From Leishmania donovani (taxonomy: Eukaryota > Euglenozoa > Kinetoplastea > Trypanosomatida > Trypanosomatidae), in assembly GCF_000227135.1 (NCBI RefSeq), contig NC_018246.1, forward strand, positions 8,537 to 72,536: 64,000 nucleotides of DNA, in the 5' to 3' direction. Both the position numbers and the translations under genes were made by a program. The first letter of the stretch is position 1. Each line of letters begins with the position of its first letter. The notes beneath the pieces are model-generated. The model did not search any database. It had not been told where the DNA came from and saw nothing but the letters and a program-made list of their open reading frames with translations. Shown piece after piece: positions 1 through 10,274 of this stretch.

Positions 1-296
1 TGCACGGGGTAGATCTTCATCATCTCGTCGTGCAGCTGGCCCTCAGCGATGAGAGTGTCCACGATCTGGTGCTCCTTGATGGGCATCGAGAAGAGGAAGA
101 TCTCTTCCAGAGAGGTGACCTTCTGCGCCTTCACGAGGCGACCCAGCTTGGTGCACGGGACCCACTCTTTCTCCTCCCCCGGACCACCGCGGCCACGGCC
201 ACGGCCACCGCGTCCGCCACGGCCTCGGCCAAAGTTGCGTTCAGCGCGGGGGACGTCGGCGGCGGGCGCCTCCTGAGCAGGCTGAGTATCTGCCAT
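1..296 (-). CDS. RPS2: 40S ribosomal protein S2 (uS5), N-terminal part, cut by window edge
   Basis: The first 98 codons are present; the rest lies beyond position 1. The protein is the small-subunit ribosomal protein uS5, which sits near the mRNA entry site and helps decoding fidelity. Residues 20-40 are an Arg-Gly repeat tail typical of eukaryotic S2 and a likely target for arginine methylation. It is followed by the conserved segment beginning EEKEWVPCTKLGRLVK and SLEEIFLFSMPIKEHQIVD. The ATG at 296-294 is chosen because MADTQ leads straight into the RG tail, and a candidate splice acceptor lies 25 nt upstream. It is the last gene of the leftward array seen here. Identity is firm from the family motifs. 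Confidence 0.95.
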   Translation of the reverse strand, partial: MADTQPAQEAPAADVPRAERNFGRGRGGRGGRGRGRGGPGEEKEWVPCTKLGRLVKAQKVTSLEEIFLFSMPIKEHQIVDTLIAEGQLHDEMMKIYPV

Positions 297-1963
297 GTCT
301 TCCTTTCTAGGCGAAGACAGCTCATTCGTTAATATGAAGTTCCCGATTTGTGTGCGCGCATGCGTGCGAAGAAAGGGGTCAACACCAACAGAAGTGAGAG
401 CAGTCATCGAGAGCAGGGGTGAGAGAAAAAGGAGGAGGTGAGGAGTAGAGGCGACATCCGCGTAGCGCTGATTTCGCACTGCGGTGGCGTCTTTTTTTTT
501 CCTAATCCCCGCCTCTAGAGTCTTCATGTGAAGCGGCACTTTTCTGCCTTCAATGTTGTGAGCAACCTTCCGCATGTGCGCGCGCGGGTATGCGCAGATA
601 CGCAGCTCGTTCCCCTTTCACCTGACACGAGGAGGGGAGCCCTGCGCATCCGGGAGGAAGCGAGCTCGACTGACGCAGAAAGGTATGCGAAAGCAACGCT
701 GTCGGACAGCTTGTACACAAGTAGCACAAGGGCCTTTCCACCACACTGACACACACAAACACACATGCGGACAGCCTCTGGTGCGGCACTCTGAGTTCCG
801 CGCTTGCTTGGCATGCCGTGGCATAGCAACACACAAAGGCGTGCGCCTCTTGCGCCTCCTCGCTCCCATGCACGGCAACAGGAAGGGGACAGAAGAAGAG
901 CGGACACACAGACACATGAGCGCATGCAGAGGAACAGGTCACCCGCCGCATGCGCATGGGTTTCCCGTTCTCCGTTATAGAGTCGAAGGCACGTAAAGGG
1001 CAAATGAGAGCGTTATCAAGTGACGTAGCCTTGCACCATAGAAGAGCACGCGATGAAACAAACAGAGAGCGACGAAACAACAAGGGACAGAAGAGGAGAA
1101 CAGAAAGACAGACACGAGCGCCCATGACAGTAACACGCAAGCGCCGACACACGGAGAGAGACAGGCGGGGAAGGAAATAAACCGAGAGGCGAGACGACGC
1201 AAAGAGAACGGGTACAAATACTTTTGAAAGATGAAATGCGGATCAGAAACCACGGGAGGAAACACACACACGAGGGGATAAAGGGAGCTGTGTGAGAGAG
1301 GGAAGAGGAGAGTGAGGAGTGCGGGGACTCACCTAAAAGAGGAGATGGGGACAAAAGCAGCCACCTCGCTCAACCCCTCCCCCGCTGCCGCTGTACTCAA
1401 CATCGACTCGCCCCTGACTCGCTCACACAGACACAGAGACTGCAGTAGATAACCTGTCCCTCACCCCTTCTCACCCTCCTCGTTTCGCAAACAAAAAAAG
1501 TGCCCTCGACGGTAAGAGCTGGCAGTACGAAACCCTGAACGGAACTTTCAGAGGCGAAAGGATAATATGGCGCGCACCCAGACACATGGATAGGCGCCAT
1601 GTCTTCTGCTGTGCCTCATCCTCCACGCAGCCCCCCTCCCCCACTCCCTTAGCTCTCCTCTTCTTTGGGAACCTTCGCACATGACATCCTCCAATAACGA
1701 ACATTAGCTACCCTCCTTTTCTCCGTCATATCGCGCTGTGCCAGCGGTGCTAACACAGTCATTGAGGATGGGGGAGAATAAGTGAGAGAAGGAGGGGGAG
1801 TGGGATGGACACAGGAAGGAGAAGGCCACAAGAGAGGGAAGCGAGTGTGATAGAGCAGAGGAAAGAAAGCACACGAAGAAGAGCGGAGCAGGAAAGACAA
1901 AGAGAACAAGACAGCAGGTGGCGAGGGGCCCAAGGGAAAGCCAGCAACGAAGCGCGTGCGCCA
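297..1963 (-). other. Intergenic/UTR: 3' flank of PEX13 and 5' flank of RPS2
   Basis: No convincing coding region. It holds purine-rich plus-strand tracts (pyrimidine on the transcribed sense strand) at about 417-450 and 1285-1320, a T-run at 492-500 and short CA stretches near 750-765. The ORFs across it are low-complexity and overlap on both strands. Confidence 0.7.
321..322 (-). promoter_or_regulatory. Candidate spliced-leader acceptor (AG) for RPS2
   Basis: Reading the minus strand, a pyrimidine tract (complement of purine-rich 417-450) is followed by no AG until this one, 25 nt before the RPS2 start codon. Trypanosomatid mRNAs receive their 5' end by trans-splicing at the first AG after such a tract. 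Inferred from sequence only. Confidence 0.4.
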
Positions 1964-3223
1964 CTACAATTTCGTGATGCGCTCTGCGAGACGCAAGAAG
2001 TTGCTCGGTACGAGACCACGACGGGCGTGAGACGAGTAGCTCCCACCCTCCACCGCCATCGCCTCGCACCAGCTGCCCTCGGCGTAGTTCTCCACCACAA
2101 ACTCGTCACCCGCCTTGAAGCTCAAGCGCGAACCGTCGGCCTGTGGAGCCTGGTAGTCGTACAGTGCATAGTATACTCGGCGGGCACCGGTGCCACCACT
2201 TGGCCGCACCGCCTGTGAGGCACCGTACACGCCATTGGCGTTGTATGTATGTCCCCATGCCTCCGAGAGCGTCTCCTCCTCGCCCTTGTCTTCCTCCGTC
2301 AGGCGCGACTCGGCGTCGCTGGAGCGGATGCTCACCTCGTACTCGTCCTGGCTAATTACGTTTCCGTAGGCGTCCTCTGCTGGGCTGGTGATGCGATGCC
2401 GGCGCTGCGGCGGATTTGCGCGCTGCCGTGTGGCGATCCCGTACAGGACCTCGCCCAAAAGGAAAAAAGCAATGCAGAGCAGCCACGCCCGCCACCTGCT
2501 TGGGCCCCCGCTGGCGGCTTTGGCGGCCTGCTGGACCCCCGAAGCACCCGTCACGACCGCCTGCGTCTTGGCGACCGCGGCGCCGTACGGGTAAGTAGTG
2601 CCCATGCCCATTCCCATGCCTGGCATCCGCTCCTGCGCGTTGGAAAATGCGCGCACCGCCTTCATGCTATAGTAGGTACCGAAGCACACGCCGAAGAGCT
2701 CCATGGCAGAGCGGAGGCCCTGCACGAGCACGTTGGTGAGATGGCCCGCAATCTCCATCCGGGCCTGCAGGCGCGCTTGTCGGTGTTGCTCTCGCTGCTG
2801 CCGAATCAGCTGGCGTTCCTTCTTGTGCTCCGCCTGGATACGACGGCTGCGCTCCTCAGGTGACTCGTTCAGTGGTGGCAAAGATGCAGCGTGCTGGTGG
2901 ATAGGGGACGCTAGCTGATTGGGCTGGTCTGCTTGCTGTTGCAAGGTGAGCGAGGATTGCATGCCATTATTCTGAGTGCCGTCGGCGTTGCTGCCGAGGC
3001 TGTTGAAACCGCCAAGGCTGTAGTTGGAGTTGGAACCGTACGGGTTGTTTCGGGCAAAGCTGTTGAGGCCACCGCTCATGCCGTGCGATGAGCCTCCCAT
3101 GAGACCCGAGTTTCCGTACATGCCGCCACCGTATATGCTACTGCCCATGCCACCTAGCCCGCCGCCGTACATGCTGCTGCCGTACATGCCACTCAGGCCG
3201 CCGCCGTACATGCCGCCGAACAT
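1964..3223 (-). CDS. PEX13: Peroxin 13 (glycosomal docking-complex membrane protein)
   Basis: 419 residues. PEX13 is a glycosome/peroxisome membrane protein that, with PEX14, docks the cargo receptors PEX5 and PEX7. Residues 1-60 are a Gly/Met/Tyr/Ser-rich tail (YGGG, MYG repeats), as in PEX13 proteins. Residues 118-155 are a charged Arg/Gln helix, 158-190 the conserved amphipathic membrane region and 245-263 a hydrophobic membrane segment. An SH3 domain at about 350-414 shows ALYDYQA and LVPSNFL. The protein ends in TKL, resembling a type-1 targeting tripeptide; I recall the same in trypanosome PEX13. The ORF stays open 32 codons upstream, but MFGGMYGG at 3223 is the natural start because the extension is not Gly/Met-like. 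Confidence 0.9.
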   Translation of the reverse strand: MFGGMYGGGLSGMYGSSMYGGGLGGMGSSIYGGGMYGNSGLMGGSSHGMSGGLNSFARNNPYGSNSNYSLGGFNSLGSNADGTQNNGMQSSLTLQQQADQPNQLASPIHQHAASLPPLNESPEERSRRIQAEHKKERQLIRQQREQHRQARLQARMEIAGHLTNVLVQGLRSAMELFGVCFGTYYSMKAVRAFSNAQERMPGMGMGMGTTYPYGAAVAKTQAVVTGASGVQQAAKAASGGPSRWRAWLLCIAFFLLGEVLYGIATRQRANPPQRRHRITSPAEDAYGNVISQDEYEVSIRSSDAESRLTEEDKGEEETLSEAWGHTYNANGVYGASQAVRPSGGTGARRVYYALYDYQAPQADGSRLSFKAGDEFVVENYAEGSWCEAMAVEGGSYSSHARRGLVPSNFLRLAERITKL

Positions 3224-4223
3224 GGTGAAGGGTCTAATAAGAGAGAACGTTGAAGATAGGAGAACGAATTCGAGAGAAGCGTAGCCCACCGGCGCCACGA
3301 TCGATTTCGACTCCTCCACGAGAAGCTAGGAGCTGCGTAGCAGAGAGATCATAGGCGTGTGTGTGCGAGAGAACGGGAGAGGAAGAGGGAGAGGGGAAGT
3401 GTTTCATCATGGCGAAGCCACTCATTGGCAGTGGCTCATGCCGTCCCGTGCGAACTCACTTCAACGCACGCTATCACACATGCAAAGCCGAGATGCGCAT
3501 AGCTCTCTCTTTGCGTGGGCGTTTCGGCACCGCAGACGTGGAGGCACAAGAAAGCGGGGGAAAGGAGCCGGCTCCCAGCGAGGGATCTAGCATACAGTGT
3601 TTGGCGCTGAGAAGCGCGAACGCTTTTGTGTGTCCTAGTCCACGCGTTTCTCCTTCAACACAGGAGCGGGAGGAGGACGGAGGGGGATACGGACTGCTCA
3701 CCGCACAACAACGCATGCATACCGCAGCAGACTGCGTTTCGCACTGTTTAATGTGCGTCCAGCGCATGCTCACGAGCGAGCAGCACCGATGGAAACTCAC
3801 AAGTGAGCGTTGTTTCGAAAGAAGAGTGGGAAAGGGAACTGAAAAAAAAAAGATAGAAGGGAAAGAAGAACAGAATGTGCGCGTGCATATGGGAGAGTTG
3901 CACGGGTGAGCAAAATGACCTTTGCGCACGTATTGTAAATTACATCAGCTGCGCCTTTTTTCCCTTCAGCAGTTTCGTCCGCGAGGCGAGGAAGAGGTGG
4001 GAGGGAGAGGGTGAAAAAAACACACGAGGAAAAACACCAACGAGGACGGAGCTGAGGGAGAAAAAAAGAAAAAAATACACAAAGCAACAACGCAGGAGAG
4101 CCACCTAACGGCCAGATGTATGGTCAACCGAAACACACACGGAGACGAAGGAAGGCGAAAGAAAGCAAGAGAGTGCAGGAGACAGCGAGAGGGATGCGGC
4201 GGTAGAGCGAGTGAAGGAAAAAG
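3224..4223 (-). other. Intergenic/UTR between J-protein and PEX13
   Basis: No supported gene. The stretch 4010-4220 is strongly purine-rich on the plus strand with A-runs at 3841-3850 and 4060-4080. The PEX13 splice-signal tract lies at 3366-3400. Confidence 0.65.
3333..3334 (-). promoter_or_regulatory. Candidate spliced-leader acceptor for PEX13
   Basis: First AG on the minus strand after the pyrimidine tract complementary to 3366-3400. It would give a 5' leader of about 110 nt before the MFGG start and would exclude the upstream in-frame ATG at 3319 only if splicing is instead used closer to the gene, so start choice rests mainly on composition. Confidence 0.3.
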
Positions 4224-5522
4224 CTACAACTTCCATTCATCCAAGTTAATGGTCTGGCCAGAGTTCTTCGCAGCGCGCAGCGCCTCCAGCTTGGCCTTCA
4301 TCTCCGCCTCGATGCGATCCGTCTCCCTCCGCATCGCGGACACCTCCTCCTCGTGTCTTCGCCTCTCCGACATCATTTGCGCAATTACGCGCTTCCGCTG
4401 CTCTCCCAACTCGGCTGTCGTGCGGTTACGCTCCTGCTCCGCAGCCTCTGCCTCCTTTTGCCGTTGGCGCTCGCGCGCCCTCTCAGCCTCTAACGCTCGC
4501 TCCTCCTCGGCGCGCTTGAGCTTCTCCTCGCGCGCCCGCTCTTCAGCCTTGGCACGCTCGTTGGCCTCGTGGAGCATTTGTTGCTCCTGTGCCTCGCGCA
4601 CTTTCGCGTCTGCGCGGCGCACCGCGTCAGCCAGTTCCTGGCCGCGCTGCTTGTGCGCCATGTCGCGCGTAAAGCGGTGCTCGGCGGCGAGGTTAGTCAC
4701 CTCAGCCCTTTCCTCCGCGAGGCGGCGACGCTCCTCGGCCAACTCGCGCTTCTGTGACGCCAAGTCACGCAGATGGCGCTCAACGTCCGCCTGCTGCTCA
4801 CGCTGCACCTCCGCGTAGGCCTCCATCTGGGCTTTCTTCTCGGCTTCCTTCTGCTCTTTCGCCTCAGCCTCCCGCTTGCGTCTCAGCATTTCGCGCTCGC
4901 GCTCGCGCTGATCCTTGGCCTGCCTCACCTCCTCCTCGCGCTCCTCCTCTCGCCGGCGCTGCATGTCGCGCCACTCCTCAGCCCTGCGCTTCTCTTCGCG
5001 CTCGAGGTTCTTGGCATACTCAGCCTTTGCCTTGGTCACCTCCTCCGCCCGCCGCAGCTCTTCTTGTTTCTTTTTGAACCATTCGGCGAAGGTGCCTTCG
5101 GAGTTGACGCCGCGGAACCCACCATCTGGGGTAGCGGAGAAGGGGCTCTTTTTGTACTGCTCGTAGGCGTCCTTAAATAGCTGCTCGTCGGTGGCGTAGC
5201 GCGGCTTCCGCGAGGCGCCGGCGTCGGCACCGTAGGACGAAGAGGGGTAGGCAGCGGGAGACGATGGCTGTGGCGCCGCCTGTCGGAACTGGTGAGCGCC
5301 AAAGCCACGGTCCCGCCGCGTCAGCTCCCGGTCGTAAGCCGAGCGCTTTGTGGGGTCATTGAGTGTTTGGTACGCGTTCACAACTAATTTGAAAATTGCC
5401 TCGCCGTTCGGGTTCTTGTCCGGGTGCAGCTGCAACGCCTTCAGCTTGTACGCTTGGCGGATCGCATCCTTGTTTGCAGTACGTGATATGCCCAAGATGG
5501 TGTAGTAGTCTTGTTTATCCAT
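4224..5522 (-). CDS. J-domain protein with long charged coiled coil
   Basis: 432 residues. J domain at residues 4-67 (DYYTILGISRTANKDAIRQ, intact HPD at 33-35, AYQTLNDPTKRSAYD), which stimulates an Hsp70 ATPase. Residues 108-150 are a short linker with FAEWFKKKQEELRRAEE. Residues 150-420 are almost entirely Glu/Arg/Lys/Ala heptad-like sequence, predicting one long single helix or coiled coil. No Gly/Phe region, zinc centre or membrane segment, so it is a type III (class C) J-protein, probably cytosolic or cytoskeleton-bound. The start at 5522 begins right at the J domain; an open extension to 5873 is Cys/Ser-rich UTR-like sequence. The specific client is unknown. Confidence 0.85.
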   Translation of the reverse strand: MDKQDYYTILGISRTANKDAIRQAYKLKALQLHPDKNPNGEAIFKLVVNAYQTLNDPTKRSAYDRELTRRDRGFGAHQFRQAAPQPSSPAAYPSSSYGADAGASRKPRYATDEQLFKDAYEQYKKSPFSATPDGGFRGVNSEGTFAEWFKKKQEELRRAEEVTKAKAEYAKNLEREEKRRAEEWRDMQRRREEEREEEVRQAKDQREREREMLRRKREAEAKEQKEAEKKAQMEAYAEVQREQQADVERHLRDLASQKRELAEERRRLAEERAEVTNLAAEHRFTRDMAHKQRGQELADAVRRADAKVREAQEQQMLHEANERAKAEERAREEKLKRAEEERALEAERARERQRQKEAEAAEQERNRTTAELGEQRKRVIAQMMSERRRHEEEVSAMRRETDRIEAEMKAKLEALRAAKNSGQTINLDEWKL

Positions 5523-6358
5523 TGCTTCGTACGACAACGCGCATTCCCCGGTTTGAGTCGAGGGAAGGAGTGGGAAATGGAGAAGTCGCACAAACAGAGC
5601 ACTGTGCGCGGTGGTGGTTACAGAAAGGAAGGCGGAGAGACAAAATAGGCAAGGGGTAGAGAGATACGCACAAGCAGAAGAAGCTAGTGAAGGGTAGTGT
5701 GAGACACGCCGACTGCATAGCACGCACGCTGAGGCGGACAACGAGCCCGGCGCGCCTGGGCGTAGACACTCCATTGCGAGTCTCGACGCCGCACGGCGTC
5801 GACCTGCAGAAGTGGAGCACAGCGCATCTCCGCGGCCCTCATCACGCTGGCACACACACGCGCAGAGGCGCACACAGAAGCAGTGTCAATGAACACGATG
5901 GTGGCAATCACTGCATCACGCATAGGAAGAGCTGGAAGAACGACTCAGCACAAAAGTAGCTTCGCTGAAAAGAAGCAAACCGCGAAGACGCCAGCATAGG
6001 CGATCAAAAAGAATTAAGAAAGCCCACGCACAATCACACGGGTGTGACGTACAAACATGTCCGCAAGGCAGCCTCACCCACGCGTAACCGACCGTGCACG
6101 AGGCAGGGGCACGTGCCGCGACAGGGTGCGGGGAAGAGAGGCGCCAGGGAAGGAGAGGAGATCGGAGGGAGAGATTCTAGGCAGTGTGCGGAGAGGGTTT
6201 GTGTGTGTGTGTGCGCGCGCCTTGACAGCTGTCTATTATGCATGCATCTCTCTCTACCTCGCCCGACGGAAATGTGCACCACAGCACCCACACGGCTCCG
6301 CAACAACGGAATATCCGAGCTTGAAAAAGATGCATGGCCACATCATGAAAACGGTGGC
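5523..6358 (-). other. Intergenic/UTR between the two J-protein genes
   Basis: Nothing coding is supported. A TG/CG alternating stretch lies at about 6198-6220. Purine-rich tracts at 6130-6175 could serve mRNA processing. Confidence 0.6.
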
Positions 6359-7570
6359 TTACTCTCTCTGCACTTCCTGCTCTGCCGCCCTTTTCTCCTC
6401 CTCGGCGTGCTCGTCCTCAAGGTCCAGCTCGTCCAGGAGCCGCTGTGAGTCCTTCAGCGCCTGAGGAAGGCGCGACAGCATAAAAAGCACGACGCATCCG
6501 AGAACGGCGGTCTCGCCCCACACACCAATGTACTGGTGCAGGAACTCCAACCACATAATGATGATGCGGTACTTGAAGGTTCCCAGCGCCATCTCCTGCC
6601 CCCAGCCACCGTGGCGGGCGCTAACGTGGCGCATATGCTCCGGTGGCTTTGCGCCATAGAGAAGGTAGTACTTGCGTGCATCAGGGTTCTCGATGATCTC
6701 ATACGCGTCCTTCAGCTCCTCCAGCGCCATGTTGCGGTCCTCCTCGTCCTCCTCCGTCTCTAAGATCTTCTGGCGCTTCTCCTCGTATTTCATCTTGAGC
6801 TGAGCAGGGGTGGTGGACCGCAGAGACTTGGTGTCCTTCGCGTCCAGCAGCACGCCAAAGAGCTCCCGATCTACCTGCGACGTCAGCTTTTGATAAGCAA
6901 GCTCTACCTGTTTGTTCTGCGCCTCACACGTGCGACCGCAGTGGACTAGCTGGCCGTACTTCTCCTGGTGATCCTGAAAGGCCCGCTTGATTTGTTGCCG
7001 CACCTGGTAGTTCTCGCGGCGGCGCGCCTTATCGGGGTCGTCGGCAGCCTTCCGCGACGACCCGTTCCCCTCAGACGCATCGGTCGCAGGTGGAACCGCC
7101 GTGTGCGTCAGGTTAAGGCGGCCCTCGACGCCGAGCGTGTGGTAGTAGCCCTCCAGCTCCTTGGCGTCCACAGCGCGCTCAGGGTTTAGGACCTCCCCAA
7201 AGCCCTTACCAGACTCCACCTGCGGCACCTCCAAGTTGTATTCCTCGTCGTACTTGGAGATTGTGAGGAGGAGGATGGCAGCGAAAATGAGAACGCCAAA
7301 GAAGTAGCGAAAACACTTGCCCGAGTCTTCGTGCCGCTCCACAAGCTCGCTCCATTCGGCCTGCGTAATGACGCCGCGGTTGGGATCGCGGTTGCGCGCT
7401 GGGTGACCCGCATACCCGTACATGGGGTTCCTCTGCTGTCCGCCGCCCATGTTGCGCATGACAGCCTGTCGTGCGAGGAGGTCCTGTTGCACCCGCGCAG
7501 CACTCTCCTCTAGCTTGACGCGCCGATTCAGCGACTGCTGCTGCCGCACCTGGGCCGCTTTCGGCTTCAT
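6359..7570 (-). CDS. Membrane-anchored J-like protein lacking HPD
   Basis: 403 residues. One hydrophobic segment at 88-106 and a second at about 335-366 suggest an ER or mitochondrial membrane protein. Between them are two J-domain-like stretches. The first runs from GYYHTLGVEGR (141) through NYQVRQQIKRAFQDHQEKYG to AYQKLTSQVDRELF. The second, about 258-306, carries the helix-III/IV signature ELKDAYEIIENPDARKYYLLYG. Neither shows His-Pro-Asp, so Hsp70 stimulation is doubtful; such domains may act as binding modules. The C-terminal tail 370-403 is acidic and charged. The start MKPKAAQ at 7570 is the first ATG of the frame and is followed at once by a Gln/Arg-rich helix. Function is not known to me. 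Confidence 0.8.
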   Translation of the reverse strand: MKPKAAQVRQQQSLNRRVKLEESAARVQQDLLARQAVMRNMGGGQQRNPMYGYAGHPARNRDPNRGVITQAEWSELVERHEDSGKCFRYFFGVLIFAAILLLTISKYDEEYNLEVPQVESGKGFGEVLNPERAVDAKELEGYYHTLGVEGRLNLTHTAVPPATDASEGNGSSRKAADDPDKARRRENYQVRQQIKRAFQDHQEKYGQLVHCGRTCEAQNKQVELAYQKLTSQVDRELFGVLLDAKDTKSLRSTTPAQLKMKYEEKRQKILETEEDEEDRNMALEELKDAYEIIENPDARKYYLLYGAKPPEHMRHVSARHGGWGQEMALGTFKYRIIIMWLEFLHQYIGVWGETAVLGCVVLFMLSRLPQALKDSQRLLDELDLEDEHAEEEKRAAEQEVQRE

Positions 7571-9374
7571 TGCACGGCGATACGGTTGTTCTGGTCACTT
7601 GTGTGTCGCTGTCGCAGACAATGCTTGACGCTCTTCTCGAGAGAAGAAGCGAGATGAAGAGAAGGAGCGGGTGTACGAGTCGTTGCAGTGAGGGAAGACC
7701 CGCTCTGGCGTCAGATGTCCGTTGGTCAGGGTCCGTCCCGTCACTAAACAGGGCCGCAAGTCAGTCTTGAAGGATAAGCCGAGGAGGTGTGTGCCACCGA
7801 GTGTCTTGCTACTGTTCTATGAGGGCTTTCGGTTGCTGACGCGTGAAGCTGCGAGGTTTTGAGCAGCCCAAAGTCGACCGCGGTTTGTGAGGATGTAGGT
7901 CGACCGTTTCGCTGAGGCATGTAGCTGCTGCTTTTCTTTCTTCGTCTCTGTTCGCTTCACAAAGTGTAGGTGCACGCAGCCCTTTCTCCAACTGCACACG
8001 ATGAGGGAGACACAGTACGGGGGGGGAGAAACAATGGTACGCGTTAGTGTTTGAACGCGCGTATAGGTTTATGTGCGCATGTGAATGAAGAGGCACAACA
8101 GAAAAGAGAAGTGTAGAGGGTTTGTCGGAGTGCCGTCGTCATAACGAGTGAGCTCGAAAGTGAATGCTCGGAGGCGGCTGGGGCTGACGTGAAGGGCATC
8201 GCGCGCAGCACGCGGATCAACGAGTGTAGCCTCTTAAGCACGTTCTGTCTGGCGCGGCTGCGCTGTGCTCCACTTTCAAGGGCATTGCTGGGAAGCGGCT
8301 GTCCGGAGCTTTTTTCCCCTTCGCTGCGCCGCCCGGGTATCGGCGAAGGGAGTGGAGGAGGGTTGGGGCGCTGTCATTCTCCGTTACGAAGGAGAGACCC
8401 ACCGATAATCGTGAGAGGGGAGGGCCCGGCACTTGCATTGCTGCTGCGGAAAATCAGTCTCATGAGACGCCCCTCTGTCTCTCTTTGCGTTCCTCCTTGT
8501 TCCCTCTCTACAAAACACCTCCGTTCTAATGTTCGTTACGTTGTTTGTGTGCGTGCGTGTGTGTTGTCTTTCGCTGTTGCGCCTAAGTCTTTCTTTTTTG
8601 GGGGGAGGGGGTGAGATGAGCACGAGGAGACACGCCACCCCTTCACAGCCGTCATCATAGCCACATCACAAGGACGAGGAGACAAAGAAGAAAAAAGTGT
8701 CGATTACGTCGCAGGTGTTAGAGGAGAGAAATTTTTTTTTTTTCGTTTTCTTCTCCATTATCGTTCAAACAAAAGAGAACCGCACACATGCACCGCATGC
8801 GCAAGAGAAGAGAAAGGAGGACAATTTATTGAGCTGAGCTGCGAGAGAGAGATGGTGCGTGTGCGTGCGTGTGCATGAGTGACGAAGCAAACAAGAAGGG
8901 GCGGCACCACTACCACTACTGCACAAGATGGGGCGCTCCTTTTCCTCCTCTGCATGCCACCTCTCGCTCTTGCCTCTCTCACGCACGCCTTTTCTCTGTT
9001 TCACATAGATCGCGGGAGAAGAGAAAAAAAAGGAAGACTAAAATGGCATGGCGCTCTGCCCTCTTTTAATGGTCCTGCCCTCTCAATCATGCTCTCTTGC
9101 GTCTGGGCGCTTTCGTTACCCTTGCTCTCCTTCCATTACACAACAACACACGACCGTGCACAGACACACAGGCATGTGCGCACTTGGATGGCATTCAGCA
9201 CGTGCCCTCGACACTGCCGCCGAGCCGCCACTTCGTCACAGCTGGGTCTCCGTGGCCCTTGACCTGGCATCGCGCAGCCACCCCCGCACGCAACATAACA
9301 TCGAAAGCCGTGCCGAGAGGAACAGCAGGACCGGGATCCATCGGATGAGTGCTTCGTGGATGAGGCACGGCCTT
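7571..9374 (-). other. Intergenic/UTR downstream of fibrillarin
   Basis: About 1.8 kb without a supportable gene. It holds a T-run at 8731-8743, GA-rich tracts near 8790-8850 and TG stretches near 8545-8565 and 8853-8875. I looked for box-B-like tRNA signatures and saw none. Confidence 0.6.
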
Positions 9375-10274
9375 TCACGTCGCCTGTGGAACGTTCTTGT
9401 AGTAGCCCGTGACGACGCAGTGGTCGCGCTCGAAGGGCTCTAGTGAGACCTGCTCCTTTGGGCGGAGGCCGGAATCCTTCAGCTTCTGAACCTCGGACGC
9501 AAACACCGCTGCCGGATCCGCCGTGGAATCGATGCAGTTCGCCTTGATCGAAATCACAAAGCCACCGTTCGCCTTCAAGAAGTGCTGGGCGTTGAGGGCT
9601 AGAATGCGCGCCTGATCCGGCTGGGCGACGTCCATGAAGATGCAGTCCACCAGGCGGGGAATGAGCATGCGGTACTTCTGCGGGTAGCGGGCATCCTCCA
9701 GGATGGGGACGATGTTGCTGCGGCGCTTCGTCATCTCTTCCAGGTCACGGCCGCTGCGGTGCGAGAACTCTACCGCGTACACGACGCCCTCCGGTCCGAC
9801 AAGGTCCGAGACGTGGCTAACAGTGGTGCCGCTGGCTGCGCCGAGGTACAGCACGGCAGAGCCAGGCTCCATGTATATGCTCGCTACACCAGCGTAGATC
9901 GCGGACGCTAGCTTGGAGCGGTACGGGTTCCATACGCGGAACTCGTGTGACTCAGACTCGCCGGCCACCGTGCCGTTCACACGCTTCTCGCTGTACACCG
10001 ACACGCCAGGGACCAGCGACCGCGTGGAGAGAGTGTCCTTGCCTGCCAAGAGGTAGCAGCCGTTGAAGCGGGCATGCGGGTGGAAGATGTTGCCCTTCGG
10101 CGTACCCGCACCTCCACGACCGCCACGCCCACCGCCGCGGCCACTACCACGGCCGCCACCGCGACCGCTACCACGTCCACCGCCACGGCCGCCGCCACGG
10201 CCACCACCACCGCGACCGCCACCACCGCGACCGCCACCACCGCGTCCACCGAAGCCACCGCGCCCGCCGCGCAT
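9375..10274 (-). CDS. NOP1: Fibrillarin (box C/D snoRNP 2'-O-methyltransferase)
   Basis: 299 residues. Fibrillarin is the catalytic subunit of C/D snoRNPs and methylates rRNA riboses in the nucleolus, using S-adenosylmethionine. Residues 1-56 are a Gly/Arg-rich domain made of RGGG units. From residue 60 the methyltransferase domain starts (NIFHPHARFNGCYL). The VWNPYRSKLASAI segment (114-126), the SAM-binding motif VLYLGAASGTTVSH (141-154), MDVAQPDQAR and ISIKANCIDST carry the family's catalytic Lys/Asp/Lys residues. Length is close to the family norm of about 300-320. The start at 10274 opens directly into the GAR domain; the open frame upstream to 10550 is UTR-like. Trypanosomatids need many C/D snoRNPs for their fragmented large-subunit rRNA. 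Confidence 0.96.
   Translation of the reverse strand: MRGGRGGFGGRGGGGRGGGGRGGGGRGGGRGGGRGSGRGGGRGSGRGGGRGGRGGAGTPKGNIFHPHARFNGCYLLAGKDTLSTRSLVPGVSVYSEKRVNGTVAGESESHEFRVWNPYRSKLASAIYAGVASIYMEPGSAVLYLGAASGTTVSHVSDLVGPEGVVYAVEFSHRSGRDLEEMTKRRSNIVPILEDARYPQKYRMLIPRLVDCIFMDVAQPDQARILALNAQHFLKANGGFVISIKANCIDSTADPAAVFASEVQKLKDSGLRPKEQVSLEPFERDHCVVTGYYKNVPQAT

Noticed and set aside
1397..1933. Overlapping ORFs on both strands around 0.5-2 kb
   Set aside because: GC-rich spacer without stops; no protein-like composition and mutual overlap in several frames.
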